From NCBI RefSeq assembly GCF_011516645.4, contig NZ_CP088285.1:3056501-3120500 (forward strand): DNA of 64,000 nt. The letters run 5' to 3'. This DNA comes from Bradyrhizobium septentrionale. Its GTDB lineage: Bacteria > Pseudomonadota > Alphaproteobacteria > Rhizobiales > Xanthobacteraceae. The notes under the pieces were generated by a model. The model worked only from the letters and a program-made list of their open reading frames with translations. It did no database searches and was not told the DNA's origin. A program made the translations under genes and the position numbers. Every line of letters begins with the position of its first letter. Position 1 is the first letter of the stretch. Positions 1 to 8,717 of the stretch are shown here, piece after piece.

Positions 1-16
1 TCTTTTGACGGGGCAT
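1..16 (-). CDS. rbfA: Ribosome-binding factor A, first five codons (partial)
   Basis: Only the start is inside the window: an ATG read leftwards from position 16 gives M-P-R-Q-K and runs off the edge. A purine-rich Shine-Dalgarno (GGAAGAAGG on the minus strand, positions 19-27) sits just before it. The product name rests on position: rbfA normally follows infB, and alphaproteobacterial RbfA often begins M-P-R. RbfA matures the 30S subunit by binding 16S rRNA helix 1. Five codons cannot prove the assignment. Confidence 0.6.
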
Positions 17-101
17 GACCTTCTTCCAAAACCGTCGCGCCCGCAGGCCGAGGCCGCGGGCATCAATGTCCTAGCTTTGCTTTCAATCAGACAATGCGCG
101 G

Positions 102-125
102 GTGGCCGGACTAAAGTCCGGCCAC
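102..125. repeat. Perfect hairpin between infB and rbfA
   Basis: GTGGCCGGACT and AGTCCGGCCAC form an 11-bp inverted repeat around a 2-nt centre. No T-run follows on the minus strand, so it is not a textbook intrinsic terminator. It could be an mRNA processing or stability stem between infB and rbfA, or a small repeat. The rest of the 174-bp gap shows nothing else. Confidence 0.6.
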
Positions 126-190
126 GTCGTCGCATTTTCAGTTAAATGGACCCAACGCTTATTTAGATCTGCGCTTCGTAAGATTTGGAC

Positions 191-2884
191 TTACAGAGAG
201 CGCTGGATCGTCTCGACGCGGTAACACTCGATCACGTCGCCGACACGCATGTCGCCGTAGTTCTCGAACGCCATGCCACATTCCTGGCCGGCGACCACTT
301 CCTTCACTTCGTCCTTGAAGCGCTTCAGCGTCGACAGTTTGCCTTCGTGCACCACGACGTTGTCGCGGATCAGGCGAACATTGGCGCCGCGTTCCACGGT
401 GCCGTCGGTGACGCGGCAACCCGCGACCTTGCCGACCTTGGAAATGTTGAACACTTCCAGGATCTGCGCGTTGCCCAGCATGGTTTCGCGCAGCGTGGGC
501 GCGAGCAGGCCGGACATCGCCTTTTTGATGTCATCCACGAGGTCGTAGATGATGTTGTAGTAGCGGATCTCGATGCCGTTGCGCTTGGCCGCGGCCGCCG
601 CTTCCTTGTTGGCGCGGACCGAGAAGCCGATGATCGCGGCGTTGAAGCCCTCCGCCAGCGTGACGTCGGACTCCGAGATGCCGCCGACGCCGGCATGCAG
701 GATGCGGGCGGCGACTTCGTCGGTGCCGAGCTTTTCCAGCGAGCCCAGGATCGCTTCCAGCGAACCCTGCACGTCGGCCTTGACGATCAGCGGGAACTCC
801 TTGCGGCCCGCGGTCTTGAGCTGCGACATCATCTGCTCGAGCGAGCCGCGCATGCCGGAGATCGAGGCCGCCGCGTTCTCGCGCTTCTGGTGCGCGCGGT
901 AGCTCGTGACCTGGCGGGCGCGGGCTTCGTTCTCGACAACGGCGAGACGGTCGCCGGCTTCCGGCGGGCCGTTGAAGCCGAGCACCTCGACCGGCACGGA
1001 CGGACCGGCCTCGTCGAGATTCTCGCCCTGGTCGGAGATCAGTGCGCGGACGCGGCCCATTTCGGCGCCGGCCACGATGATGTCGCCGATGCGCAGCGTG
1101 CCGCGTTGCACCAGCACGGTTGCGACCGGACCGCGGCCGCGATCGAGCTTGGCCTCGATCACCGTGCCTTCCGCCGGACGCTCCGAATTGGTCTTCAGGT
1201 CGAGGATTTCGGCCTGCAGCGCGATCATCTCGAGCAGCCGGTCGAGATTGGTCTTGTTCTTGGCCGAGACCTCGACGTCGACGACGTCGCCGCCGAGCGA
1301 TTCGACCTGCACTTCATATTGCAGCAACTCGGTGCGGACGCGCTCGGGCCGTGCATCGGGCTTGTCGATCTTGTTGATCGCCACGATCATCGGCACCTTG
1401 GCCGCCTTGGCGTGGTTGATCGCCTCGATCGTCTGCGGCATCACGCCGTCGTCGGCGGCGACCACCAGCACCACGATGTCGGTGACCTTGGCGCCGCGCG
1501 CGCGCATCGCGGTGAACGCGGCGTGGCCGGGCGTGTCGATGAAGGTGATCTTCTTGCCGCTTTCCGGCGAAGTCACCTGATAGGCGCCGATATGCTGGGT
1601 GATGCCGCCGGCTTCGCCGGACACCACGTTGGCGTGGCGCAGCGCGTCGAGCAGCGAGGTCTTGCCGTGGTCGACGTGGCCCATGACCGTGACCACGGGC
1701 GAACGCGGCTCGGTGTCGCTGGAATCGTCGACAACGTCGAACAGGCCTTCCTCGACGTCGGAGGCAGCGACGCGCTTGACGCTGTGGCCGAGCTCCTCGG
1801 CAATCAGCTGCGCGGTGTCGGCATCGATCACGTCGGTGATCTTGTGCATCGCGCCCTGCTTCATCAGCATGCGGATGACGTCGACTGCGCGCTCCGACAT
1901 CCGGTTGGCGAGTTCCTGAATCGCGATGGCTTCCGGGATAATGACTTCGCGGATCAGCTTTTCCTTCGGCTCGTTGGACGCGTGCCCCTTCAGACGCTGG
2001 GTACGGCGGCGGAACGAGGCGATCGAGCGCTCGCGCACGTCGTCGGCGTTGAGCGCGGTGGTCAAGGTGAGGCGGCCGCGCTCCTTCTGCGGAGCGGGTT
2101 TATGGGTCGTTTTCGGCGCGGCGACCGGACGCACGGCACCGCCGGGGCGGCGCACCATGCGCGGAGCTTCGTCTTCGTCCGCCTCGGCGGCAACCGCCGG
2201 GGGCCTCGGCGCGGAGGCAGGGGTACGCGTGGTCGTCGTGGTCGCAGGGCGGGCTGCCGGTGTCCGGGCTGCCGGCGCAGAAGACGCAGGTGCGGCTGCG
2301 GTGGGCCGGGCCGGAGCTGCGGCTGGTGCCGCGCCGGGCTTGGCCTCGCCCTCGCCGAAGCGACGCTTGGCCTCGACTTCGGCCTTGCGCTTGGCCTCTT
2401 CCTCGTGGCGGTGGCGCTCCTCTTCCGCCTTGCGGCGGGCCTCGGCGGCTTCGCGCTCCGTCTTCTCGGCAGCCTCGCGGATGGCGCGGCGCTTGGCTTC
2501 CTCTTCGGCCTGGCGGCGTTCCTCGACATCGCGCTGCCGGGCGTCGGCAAGCGCATTGGCGCGCGCGGAACGCTCGTCCTCGGTCAAGGTCGGCAGCACC
2601 ACGCCGGAGCGGGTGTTACGCTGCGGCGGGGCCGCGGGGCGGCCGAGCGGTGGCTTGGCGACAGGGGGCGCCGCAGGCTTTGCAACCACGGGTTCCGGCG
2701 CATGCGCCTCGCCCGGGCCGTCGCCACCGACGCGGCGCTTGCCGCGCTTCTCGACCACGACCTGCTTGGTCCGGCCGTGGCTGAAGCTCTGGCGCACGGT
2801 GCCCGTCTCGACGCGCGGCTTCAGCGACAACGTCTTGCTCGGGACACTCAGAGTCTTGTCGCCAGGGGTCTTGGTATCAACCAT
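191..2884 (-). CDS. infB: Translation initiation factor IF-2
   Basis: IF-2 is the GTPase that brings fMet-tRNA to the 30S subunit and promotes subunit joining in the cytoplasm. The 897-residue protein has the expected long, low-complexity N-terminus: Ala/Pro-rich stretches and a charged Glu/Arg/Lys helical segment at about 100-180. The IF2-N region lies near 305-370. The G domain starts with G1 GHVDHGKT at 402-409, followed by DTPGHAAF and NKID, and the translational-GTPase beta-barrel domains fill the C-terminus. The ATG at 2884 is clear. It is the fourth gene of the rimP-nusA-ylxR-infB-rbfA operon, a widely conserved order. Confidence 0.98.
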   Translation of the reverse strand: MVDTKTPGDKTLSVPSKTLSLKPRVETGTVRQSFSHGRTKQVVVEKRGKRRVGGDGPGEAHAPEPVVAKPAAPPVAKPPLGRPAAPPQRNTRSGVVLPTLTEDERSARANALADARQRDVEERRQAEEEAKRRAIREAAEKTEREAAEARRKAEEERHRHEEEAKRKAEVEAKRRFGEGEAKPGAAPAAAPARPTAAAPASSAPAARTPAARPATTTTTRTPASAPRPPAVAAEADEDEAPRMVRRPGGAVRPVAAPKTTHKPAPQKERGRLTLTTALNADDVRERSIASFRRRTQRLKGHASNEPKEKLIREVIIPEAIAIQELANRMSERAVDVIRMLMKQGAMHKITDVIDADTAQLIAEELGHSVKRVAASDVEEGLFDVVDDSSDTEPRSPVVTVMGHVDHGKTSLLDALRHANVVSGEAGGITQHIGAYQVTSPESGKKITFIDTPGHAAFTAMRARGAKVTDIVVLVVAADDGVMPQTIEAINHAKAAKVPMIVAINKIDKPDARPERVRTELLQYEVQVESLGGDVVDVEVSAKNKTNLDRLLEMIALQAEILDLKTNSERPAEGTVIEAKLDRGRGPVATVLVQRGTLRIGDIIVAGAEMGRVRALISDQGENLDEAGPSVPVEVLGFNGPPEAGDRLAVVENEARARQVTSYRAHQKRENAAASISGMRGSLEQMMSQLKTAGRKEFPLIVKADVQGSLEAILGSLEKLGTDEVAARILHAGVGGISESDVTLAEGFNAAIIGFSVRANKEAAAAAKRNGIEIRYYNIIYDLVDDIKKAMSGLLAPTLRETMLGNAQILEVFNISKVGKVAGCRVTDGTVERGANVRLIRDNVVVHEGKLSTLKRFKDEVKEVVAGQECGMAFENYGDMRVGDVIECYRVETIQRSL

Positions 2885-2949
2885 TCAGCAGTCCTAATCT
2901 CGTTTCGCTGTGCGTGTGCCGCACAAATCCTTCAACGTCGTCTTTTGCT

Positions 2950-2998
2950 GAGCATGATCCGGTCGGAAAGACGGCGTCCGCCTTCCCGGATCACGCTC
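2950..2998. repeat. Dispersed repeat family B, copy 1 (overlaps the ylxR end)
   Basis: GAGCATGATCCGG is paired with CCGGATCACGCTC in an imperfect inverted repeat about 49 bp long. Related copies lie at 9884-9958, 20301-20370 and 58317-58363. Here the right arm supplies the last codons and stop of the YlxR-like gene (stop at 2991). Confidence 0.75.
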
Positions 2999-3677
2999 TG
3001 GAATTTCTGGCCGCTTCGGCGGTCTTGTCGTCGTCGGCCATCCGGTATCGGACCAGCATCTGGCAGCGCGACAGGAACGTCTTGCTCGCCGGGCCCGCGA
3101 GCAGCGCAGCATGTATCACATTTGACCGCCCAAGTGCCAAATCCAATTCTTCCGACGTCAAAACATTGACGACGGGGATTACCGGCGATTCACCACGTTT
3201 TTCGCCCCTTTGCCGGACGATCGCGTCCAATTTGCGGATTCCGTCCGCGGCGCCGTCCGAAGCGTGGATCAGGGCTGCAGTTTCGTTCCGGTTGAGTGCG
3301 TCCTCGACCTTGCCGAAGCCCGAAACGACCTGACCGGCCTTGGCGGCCATCGCCAGGGCCTCGGTAACGCTGCGTACCAGGAGTGCATCGGTGTCGGTGG
3401 GAAGGGTCGGCGCAACGCGGACGTCGCGCTTGAATCCCTTGCTAAATTGGTGACGACGGACCGCTTCCGCAACGCTGCGCCGCGATGCGGAAACCCACAA
3501 TCCGCGGCCGGGCAGCTTGCGCTTGAGGTCCGGGATCACCTCGCCGGTAGGGGCGACGACGAACCGGATCAGCTCGTCGATCGGACGCACCTCGCGGCTG
3601 ACCGCGCACATCCGCGTGGTCGCGGACTTCTGCGTCCGCGGTCCATCGTCGAGATCGGGGTCAGGCTGAGCGAGCAT
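2991..3677 (-). CDS. YlxR (DUF448) RNA-binding protein with L7Ae-like C-terminal half
   Basis: The N-terminal third is a YlxR/DUF448 domain: TRMCAVSRE near residue 22 and GRGLW at 57-61, a family hallmark, with many basic residues. The remaining 130 residues resemble the ribosomal L7Ae-like extension found in alphaproteobacterial YlxR proteins. Total length is 228 residues. It starts 15 nt after the nusA stop with a good AAGGAG, so it is co-translated in the nusA-infB operon. A nucleic-acid-binding role in transcription or ribosome assembly is inferred from family and context. The 106-bp gap to infB holds a family B repeat that overlaps its 3' end. Confidence 0.9.
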   Translation of the reverse strand: MLAQPDPDLDDGPRTQKSATTRMCAVSREVRPIDELIRFVVAPTGEVIPDLKRKLPGRGLWVSASRRSVAEAVRRHQFSKGFKRDVRVAPTLPTDTDALLVRSVTEALAMAAKAGQVVSGFGKVEDALNRNETAALIHASDGAADGIRKLDAIVRQRGEKRGESPVIPVVNVLTSEELDLALGRSNVIHAALLAGPASKTFLSRCQMLVRYRMADDDKTAEAARNSRA

Positions 3678-3692
3678 CCGTGGGCCATCTCC

Positions 3693-5309
3693 TTAGGTCG
3701 CCGCTTCTGCTTCGGCGGCCTCGGCCTCCTCAGCAGCAGGCTTGGCGAGGTCGGCCTCGGTGATCCAGCCGGCCTTCACGCGGGCCTGCATGATCATGGC
3801 CTCGGCCTCGTCGCGCGAGACCTCGATGCCATCGAGGAACCCGGCATGCTTGGTCGGTTCGCCGCCTTCCTTGCGCTCGGTCCAGCCGACCAGATCGTCG
3901 GTGGCGCAGCCGGCGAGGTCCTCGACGGTCTTCACGTCGTTCTCGCCGAGCTTCACCAGCATCTTCCCGGTGACGCCGGGCACGTCCTTCATGGCGTCCT
4001 CGACGCCGAGTTCCTTCCGCTTGGCTTCCAGTTCGGCCTCAAGCTGTTCCAGATATTCGCGGGCGCGGGTCTGCAGCTCGGTGGCGGTCTCCTCGTCGAA
4101 ACCTTCGATGCCGGCGAGTTCCTTGATGTCGACCAGCGCGAGTTCCTCGACCGAGGTGAAGCCTTCGGAGGCGAGCAGCTGGCCGACCACTTCGTCGACA
4201 TTGAGCGCTTCCATGAACACGCGGGTCGAATTCTCGAAGTCGGCCTGGCGGCGCTCCGACTCTTCCTGCTCGGTCAGGATGTCGATGTCCCAGCCGGTCA
4301 GCTGCGAGGCGAGGCGGACGTTCTGGCCGCGGCGGCCGATCGCCAGCGACAGCTGGTTGTTGGTGTCGGGAACCACGACCTCGATGCGCTCGCGGTCCTC
4401 GTCGATCACGACCTTGGCGACTTCGGCCGGCGCCAGCGCGTTGACCACGAAGGTCGCGATGTCGGGCGACCACGGGATGATGTCGATCTTCTCGCCCTGC
4501 AGCTCGTTCACCACGGCCTGCACGCGCGAGCCGCGCATGCCGACGCAGGCGCCGACCGGGTCGACCGAGGAATCGCGCGAGATCACGCCGATCTTGGCGC
4601 GCGAGCCCGGATCGCGGGCAACCGCCTTGATCTCGACGATGCCGTCATAGATTTCCGGCACTTCCTGCGCGAACAGCTTCGCCATGAACTGCGGATGGGT
4701 GCGCGACAGGAAAATCTGCGGACCGCGGGTCTCGCGGCGGACGTCGAAGATATAGGCGCGGACGCGGTCGCCGTTGCGGAACACTTCGCGCGGCAGCATC
4801 TCGTCGCGGCGCACGATCGCTTCGCCGCGGCCGAGGTCGACGATCACGCTGCCATATTCGACGCGCTTGACGATGCCGTTGACGATGTCGCCGATGCGGT
4901 CCTTGAATTCCTGGTACTGCCGGTCGCGCTCGGCCTCGCGCACCTTCTGCACGATCACCTGCTTGGCGGACTGCGCGGCGATGCGGCCATATTCCAGCGG
5001 CGGCAGCGTATCGGCGATGGTGTCGCCGACCTGGGCGCCCGGATTGGCGCGCTGCGCATCGTGCAGCGAAATCTGGTTCGACGAGTTCTCGACGATTTCG
5101 ACCACCAGCATGTGGCGGGTCAGGCGAAGCTCGCCCTTCTTGGCGTCGATCTCGGCATGGACGTCGGTCTCGCTGCCGTAGCGGGCGCGGGCGGCCTTGG
5201 CGATGGCGTCTTCCATCGCCGCGATCACGATGGAGCGGTCGATCGACTTTTCGCGCGCAACTGCGTCTGCGATCTGCAGCAGTTCGAGTTTGTTGGCGCT
5301 GACTGCCAT
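3693..5309 (-). CDS. nusA: Transcription termination/antitermination factor NusA
   Basis: NusA binds RNA polymerase and nascent RNA and controls pausing, intrinsic termination and rRNA antitermination. The 538-residue product has the N-terminal polymerase-binding domain (about 1-125), an S1 domain (about 130-200, with VDLGRGEAIVRRDE), two KH domains (about 225-350, with GMRGSRVQAV and GRRGQNVRLA) and helix-hairpin-helix-like acidic repeats beyond 360. It ends in a Glu/Ala-rich tail. Its ATG lies 3 nt after the rimP stop, so the two are tightly coupled. Confidence 0.98.
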   Translation of the reverse strand: MAVSANKLELLQIADAVAREKSIDRSIVIAAMEDAIAKAARARYGSETDVHAEIDAKKGELRLTRHMLVVEIVENSSNQISLHDAQRANPGAQVGDTIADTLPPLEYGRIAAQSAKQVIVQKVREAERDRQYQEFKDRIGDIVNGIVKRVEYGSVIVDLGRGEAIVRRDEMLPREVFRNGDRVRAYIFDVRRETRGPQIFLSRTHPQFMAKLFAQEVPEIYDGIVEIKAVARDPGSRAKIGVISRDSSVDPVGACVGMRGSRVQAVVNELQGEKIDIIPWSPDIATFVVNALAPAEVAKVVIDEDRERIEVVVPDTNNQLSLAIGRRGQNVRLASQLTGWDIDILTEQEESERRQADFENSTRVFMEALNVDEVVGQLLASEGFTSVEELALVDIKELAGIEGFDEETATELQTRAREYLEQLEAELEAKRKELGVEDAMKDVPGVTGKMLVKLGENDVKTVEDLAGCATDDLVGWTERKEGGEPTKHAGFLDGIEVSRDEAEAMIMQARVKAGWITEADLAKPAAEEAEAAEAEAAT

Positions 5310-5312
5310 GGC

Positions 5313-6089
5313 TTAGTCTCCTTCGGATGGATCGATCTCGCCACGGCGCGCGCGTTCGGCGGCCAGGCGGTGCTTTTTGGTGTTGGTCGGAGCCGGCTTC
5401 CGGCCGGGCTCGTTACCAGGCTTGGGTTTCGGCTTCTGACTCTTCGCGGGATCGCTCTTCCTGGCGTGGGCCGGCTGCGGCGGCGCCAGGCCAAGCTCGC
5501 GGCGCAGCTCGCGCTCGGCGGCCTTGCCGCGGCGCATCGATTCCTCGATCAGCTCGTCGGTCAGCACCAGCCGCGCGTCAGAGATGTCTTCCATCACCAG
5601 CAGGACCTCGGCGTCCTCGCCGGTGCGCGGATCGTCGCGCTTGATGCGCACCGCATTGCCCTCGACGCCGGCGAGCAGGCCGCGGAACCGCTTGCGGCCC
5701 TGATGCGCCACCGCCATCTCGATCTTCACGAGATGACCGGTGTAGCGCTCGAAGTCGGAACGCCGCACCAGCGGGCGGTCGATGCCGGGCGATGAGATCT
5801 CCAGCCGGTAGGCGCGCTCGATCGGGTCGGCGACATCGAGCACCGGCGACAGCGCCCGCGAGATCGCCTCGCAATCCTCAAGCTGTATCGAGCCGTCGGG
5901 CCGTTCCGCCATGATCTGCACGGTGCAGCCGGCGTCGCCCGAGACCTTGATGCGCACCAGGCGATAGCCCATGCCCTGCAGCACCGGGACCGCGACCGCA
6001 GCGACACGCGCCGCGACCCCGGGCTCGACGACGAGCCGCGGCTCGGCGAGCAGTTCGGTGTCCACGGACGTGGCGGTCGGTTCGGTCAT
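5313..6089 (-). CDS. rimP: Ribosome maturation factor RimP
   Basis: RimP is needed for late 30S maturation. From the ATG at 6089 (M-T-E-P-T-A-T) the product is 258 residues. The core (about 20-180) has the family pattern [18 protein letters not shown] followed by GHLVKIEM. The last 70 residues are an extra Lys/Pro/Arg-rich basic tail that shorter RimPs lack. The reading frame is open further upstream to 6242, but that part has no family similarity and runs into a terminator-like stem. It is the first gene of the nusA operon. Confidence 0.96.
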   Translation of the reverse strand: MTEPTATSVDTELLAEPRLVVEPGVAARVAAVAVPVLQGMGYRLVRIKVSGDAGCTVQIMAERPDGSIQLEDCEAISRALSPVLDVADPIERAYRLEISSPGIDRPLVRRSDFERYTGHLVKIEMAVAHQGRKRFRGLLAGVEGNAVRIKRDDPRTGEDAEVLLVMEDISDARLVLTDELIEESMRRGKAAERELRRELGLAPPQPAHARKSDPAKSQKPKPKPGNEPGRKPAPTNTKKHRLAAERARRGEIDPSEGD

Positions 6090-6213
6090 ATCGAGTGTCA
6101 AAGGCTGTCTAAGGTCTAGAGGCTGCTGAGGTCTGTTGTGTTGTTCAAATGGCCTTAAGTGGCCGCTAACGCTACCCAAACCGAACCCGGCCTCGCTGGG
6201 TCCCGTCAGGTAA

Positions 6214-6246
6214 TAAAAAAGAGCGGGTCCCGGGGGGCCCACTCTC
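6214..6246 (-). terminator. Intrinsic-terminator-like hairpin in the rimP-nusA leader
   Basis: On the minus strand GAGTGGG and CCCGCTC pair around a C/G-rich centre and are followed directly by TTTTTTATTA, a good intrinsic terminator. It lies about 125 nt before the rimP ATG and just after the candidate promoter at 6282-6310. No minus-strand gene ends here, so it would act on the operon's own leader. Attenuation by NusA is inferred by analogy with the E. coli nusA operon. Confidence 0.7.
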
Positions 6247-6281
6247 CTACGCGATCGTATGAGATACCATAAGTTGCGGTG

Positions 6282-6310
6282 GATATAGCTCTTTTGCCCG
6301 GGGCCGGCAA
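6282..6310 (-). promoter_or_regulatory. Candidate sigma-70-type promoter for the rimP-nusA operon
   Basis: Read on the minus strand: TTGCCG (6310-6305), a 17-nt spacer, then TATATC (6287-6282). Spacing is optimal and four bases of each hexamer fit the consensus. Transcription would start near 6275 and meet the terminator-like stem within about 30 nt. The rest of the 347-bp gap (6090-6436) shows no other gene. Confidence 0.4.
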
Positions 6311-6436
6311 GGCCTCCGTTTCAGGCGGAACGCGATTTTGCCGTTCCCCGGGAGCAGATTCGACCTAACCCTCCGTTTACGAACGGGACCATAGATTGCC
6401 GAAAACCGGCAGAAGCCGCCGGTTTGGACAAGGCTC

Positions 6437-7507
6437 ATGACGACAGCCCCTGCGCTGATCCCGGAACTCGACGACATCGTTCGCCGCGGCGACCCCAAGC
6501 GCCGCGCCGAGGCCGCACGGCGGCTCGGCGAGTTGTTCCTGCAGGGCGCCGGGAGCTTTCGCGCCGACCATATCGACCTGTTCGACGGGGTGCTGACCAG
6601 CCTGGTCCCGCATGCCGAGCTTGCGGCACGGATCGATCTCGCCGAACGGCTCGCGCCGCTTGCCAATGCGCCGCGGCATCTGGTCGGGCAACTCGCCCGT
6701 GAGGATGATGTCGCGATCGCGGGCCCGCTGCTGCGCAAATCACCCGTCATCGACGATTCCGTGCTGGTCGAGATCGCCAATGCCAAGGGCCAGGGTCATC
6801 TGCTTGCGATGGCCGAGCGGTCGAAGCTTTCGACTGCGCTGACCGATGTCATCATCCGTCGCGGCGATCGCGACGTCATCCGATGCGCCGCCGGCAATGC
6901 CGGCGCCGCGTTCTCCGACGATTCCTTTGCGACGCTGGTGCGTCGCGCCGGTCGGGACGGCGTGCTGACGCTGCGGATCGGACGCCGCGACGATCTTCCG
7001 CCGGAGCATCTCAAGAGCCTGCTGGCCGGCTCGATCGACGTGATCCGCCGCCGGTTGCATAGCGTCGCCAAGCCGGAACGGCAGGCCGAGATCAAGCTCG
7101 CGATGAACGAGATCGAGGGTGTGGTCGCTGAGGTCGTCGGCCGCGATTTCGCAGCCGCGCTGCGCGCGATCCTGGCGCTGCATCGCGCCGGCGAATTGAA
7201 CGAGGCGGCGGTGGCAGGCTTCGCAAAGGCGTTCAAATACGAGGAATGCGTGGCGGCGCTCGCCGCGATGACCGGCGTGAAGATCGTCACGCTCGACCGC
7301 CTGATCTCCGGCGATCGCTACGACCCGATCCTGATCGCCGGCAAGACGATCGGCTTCGAATGGCCGACCGTACGCGCCCTGATCCTGATGCGGCTCGGCG
7401 CCAACCGCGTGCCGTCACCGGCGGATATCGAAGGGGCGCGGGTGAATTTCGTTCGCCTGATGCCGTCGACCGCGCAGCGCGTCGTGGATTTCTGGAAGTC
7501 GCGGTAG
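6437..7507 (+). CDS. DUF2336 domain protein
   Basis: A 356-residue soluble, helix-rich protein with the DUF2336 pattern of alphaproteobacteria: repeated helical units with LVGQLAREDDVAIAGPLLRK and LSTALTDVIIRRGDRDVIRC in the first half. No catalytic motif or membrane segment is visible. The family is common in rhizobia but has no settled function; helical-repeat architecture suggests protein binding. The ATG at 6437 is preceded by a weak AAGG. It is divergent from the rimP operon and followed by a repeat-filled gap, so it is probably transcribed alone. Confidence 0.8.
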   Translation: MTTAPALIPELDDIVRRGDPKRRAEAARRLGELFLQGAGSFRADHIDLFDGVLTSLVPHAELAARIDLAERLAPLANAPRHLVGQLAREDDVAIAGPLLRKSPVIDDSVLVEIANAKGQGHLLAMAERSKLSTALTDVIIRRGDRDVIRCAAGNAGAAFSDDSFATLVRRAGRDGVLTLRIGRRDDLPPEHLKSLLAGSIDVIRRRLHSVAKPERQAEIKLAMNEIEGVVAEVVGRDFAAALRAILALHRAGELNEAAVAGFAKAFKYEECVAALAAMTGVKIVTLDRLISGDRYDPILIAGKTIGFEWPTVRALILMRLGANRVPSPADIEGARVNFVRLMPSTAQRVVDFWKSR

Positions 7508-7567
7508 GCACGCCAACTTGATTCCGTCATCCTGAGAGGATGTGAAACTTTGTCCTCATCCACTGTT

Positions 7568-7672
7568 GTCGTCGCCCGGCTCGACCGGGCGACCCAGTAC
7601 GCCGCGGCCTATCGGCTCAAGCACGACCGTCTCTGGAATACTGGATCACCCGCATGCGCGGGTGATGACACC
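7568..7672. repeat. Dispersed repeat family C, copy 1
   Basis: About 105 bp, beginning GTCGTCGCCCGGCTCGACC and ending CGCATGCGCGGGTGATGAC. It is nearly identical to 50198-50302, with only a few differences in the middle. It contains short palindromes (CCCGGCTCGACCGGG; ACCCGCATGCGCGGGT). It lies between DUF2336 and trmB; the whole gap 7508-7979 is made of repeats and shows no gene. Confidence 0.85.
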
Positions 7673-7694
7673 GAGCAAGCTGAGTAAGCCAATT

Positions 7695-7806
7695 CCGTCA
7701 TCCTGAGGAGCGCCGCAGGCGCGTCTCGAAGGATGCACGGCCAAGCTGTTGCAGCCGGGCCGTCGTGCTTCGAGACGGCCGCGTTGCGGCCTCCTCAGCA
7801 TGACGG
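7695..7806. repeat. Dispersed palindromic repeat family A, copy 1
   Basis: A long imperfect palindrome opening CCGTCATCCTGAGGAG and closing CTCCTCAGCATGACGG, with inner arms around CTCGAAGGATGCACGGCC. Related elements occur at 23568-23695 and 42478-42583. It could form a large hairpin in the 3' region of trmB. Confidence 0.85.
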
Positions 7807-7979
7807 ATCATAATGCATGCTTCCCAAACCCAAAATCGTGCCGCCATGCTCGCATGGGAAGTGCCGCTGCACGAGAACGTGCGGCCGGTGGTCGAGCGCG
7901 AACCCGGAATCTCGAGGTTCCCCGGCGCGCAATTGCGCACCTGAGGTTCGATGCTACGCATCGCCCCGGAACGACGATG

Positions 7980-8717
7980 CTAAGACGTGCGACGAAATCG
8001 CAGATACGCCGCCTTGCGCCCTTCGCGTTCGGCCTTGGCGCCGTAGCGCGTCATCGTGTAGTTGGGCCACGGCTGTTGCCAGTCGATCGCACGCTCGGCG
8101 AGCCAGGCGAAGTCGGGCGAGCGCATCAGATGTGCGAGCGTCCAGGCGCAATAATCGTCGATGTCGCTGACGAAGCGGAATTCGCCGCCCGGCGGCAGCA
8201 ATCGTGTCATGGCAGCGACCGTTGCATCCTGCACGAAGCGCCGCTTCCAGTGCCGCCGCTTCGGCCAGGGATCGGGATGAATCAGGTCGATGCGCGCCAG
8301 CGCGCGCGGCGGTGCCCAGGCCAACAGCTCGGCCGCGTCGCCGGCGAACAGGCGGATGTTGCCGATATTCTGCGCCTCGATGTGAGTCAGAATCTTCGCC
8401 ATGCCGTTGACATAGGGCTCGCAGCCGATGAAGCCCGTCGCCGGAAATGCCTGCGCTTCCGCGATCAGATGCTCGCCGCCGCCGAAGCCGATCTCGAGCC
8501 TGACATCCCCGATCCCGTCATCGAACAATTCGGTCAGCGTCGCAGGCGCGGGGCCAGCGATGTCGAGCGCCAGATGCGGCAGCAGATTGTCGATCAGATC
8601 GGCCTGGTGCGCGCGCAGCTTGTGGCCCTTGCGCCGCCCGAAAAACGAGCCGCGCGAATGTGCCATCGCGCCGTCGTCGGATGGATCACGATCATTGTCG
8701 TCAGGCGCAGATATCAT
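7980..8717 (-). CDS. trmB: tRNA (guanine-N7-)-methyltransferase
   Basis: TrmB makes m7G46 in the tRNA variable loop using SAM. The 245-residue protein has a basic N-terminus (RGSFFGRRKGHKLRAHQ), a SAM-binding Rossmann segment (VRLEIGFGGGEHLIAEA), and the TrmB signature LIHPDPWPKRRHWKRRF where the catalytic Asp and basic tRNA-binding residues lie. Its ATG overlaps the stop of the upstream M20 peptidase gene (ATGA), so the two are probably translationally coupled. Confidence 0.96.
   Translation of the reverse strand: MISAPDDNDRDPSDDGAMAHSRGSFFGRRKGHKLRAHQADLIDNLLPHLALDIAGPAPATLTELFDDGIGDVRLEIGFGGGEHLIAEAQAFPATGFIGCEPYVNGMAKILTHIEAQNIGNIRLFAGDAAELLAWAPPRALARIDLIHPDPWPKRRHWKRRFVQDATVAAMTRLLPPGGEFRFVSDIDDYCAWTLAHLMRSPDFAWLAERAIDWQQPWPNYTMTRYGAKAEREGRKAAYLRFRRTS

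Noticed and set aside
185..3169. Long plus-strand open frame opposite infB
   Set aside because: Antisense to a certain gene, composed of His/Arg/Ala-rich low-complexity translation as expected from the complement of GC-rich codons; no domain pattern.
3210..5795. Long plus-strand open frame opposite nusA and rimP
   Set aside because: Same reason: shadow of nusA/rimP codon bias, no start signal.
6090..6436. tRNA gene before rimP, as metY in E. coli
   Set aside because: No cloverleaf, T-arm GGTTCRA or acceptor pairing was found on either strand.
7508..7979. Possible CRISPR-like repeat array
   Set aside because: The units are palindromic, unequal and not regularly spaced, with no cas genes; they are dispersed intergenic repeats.
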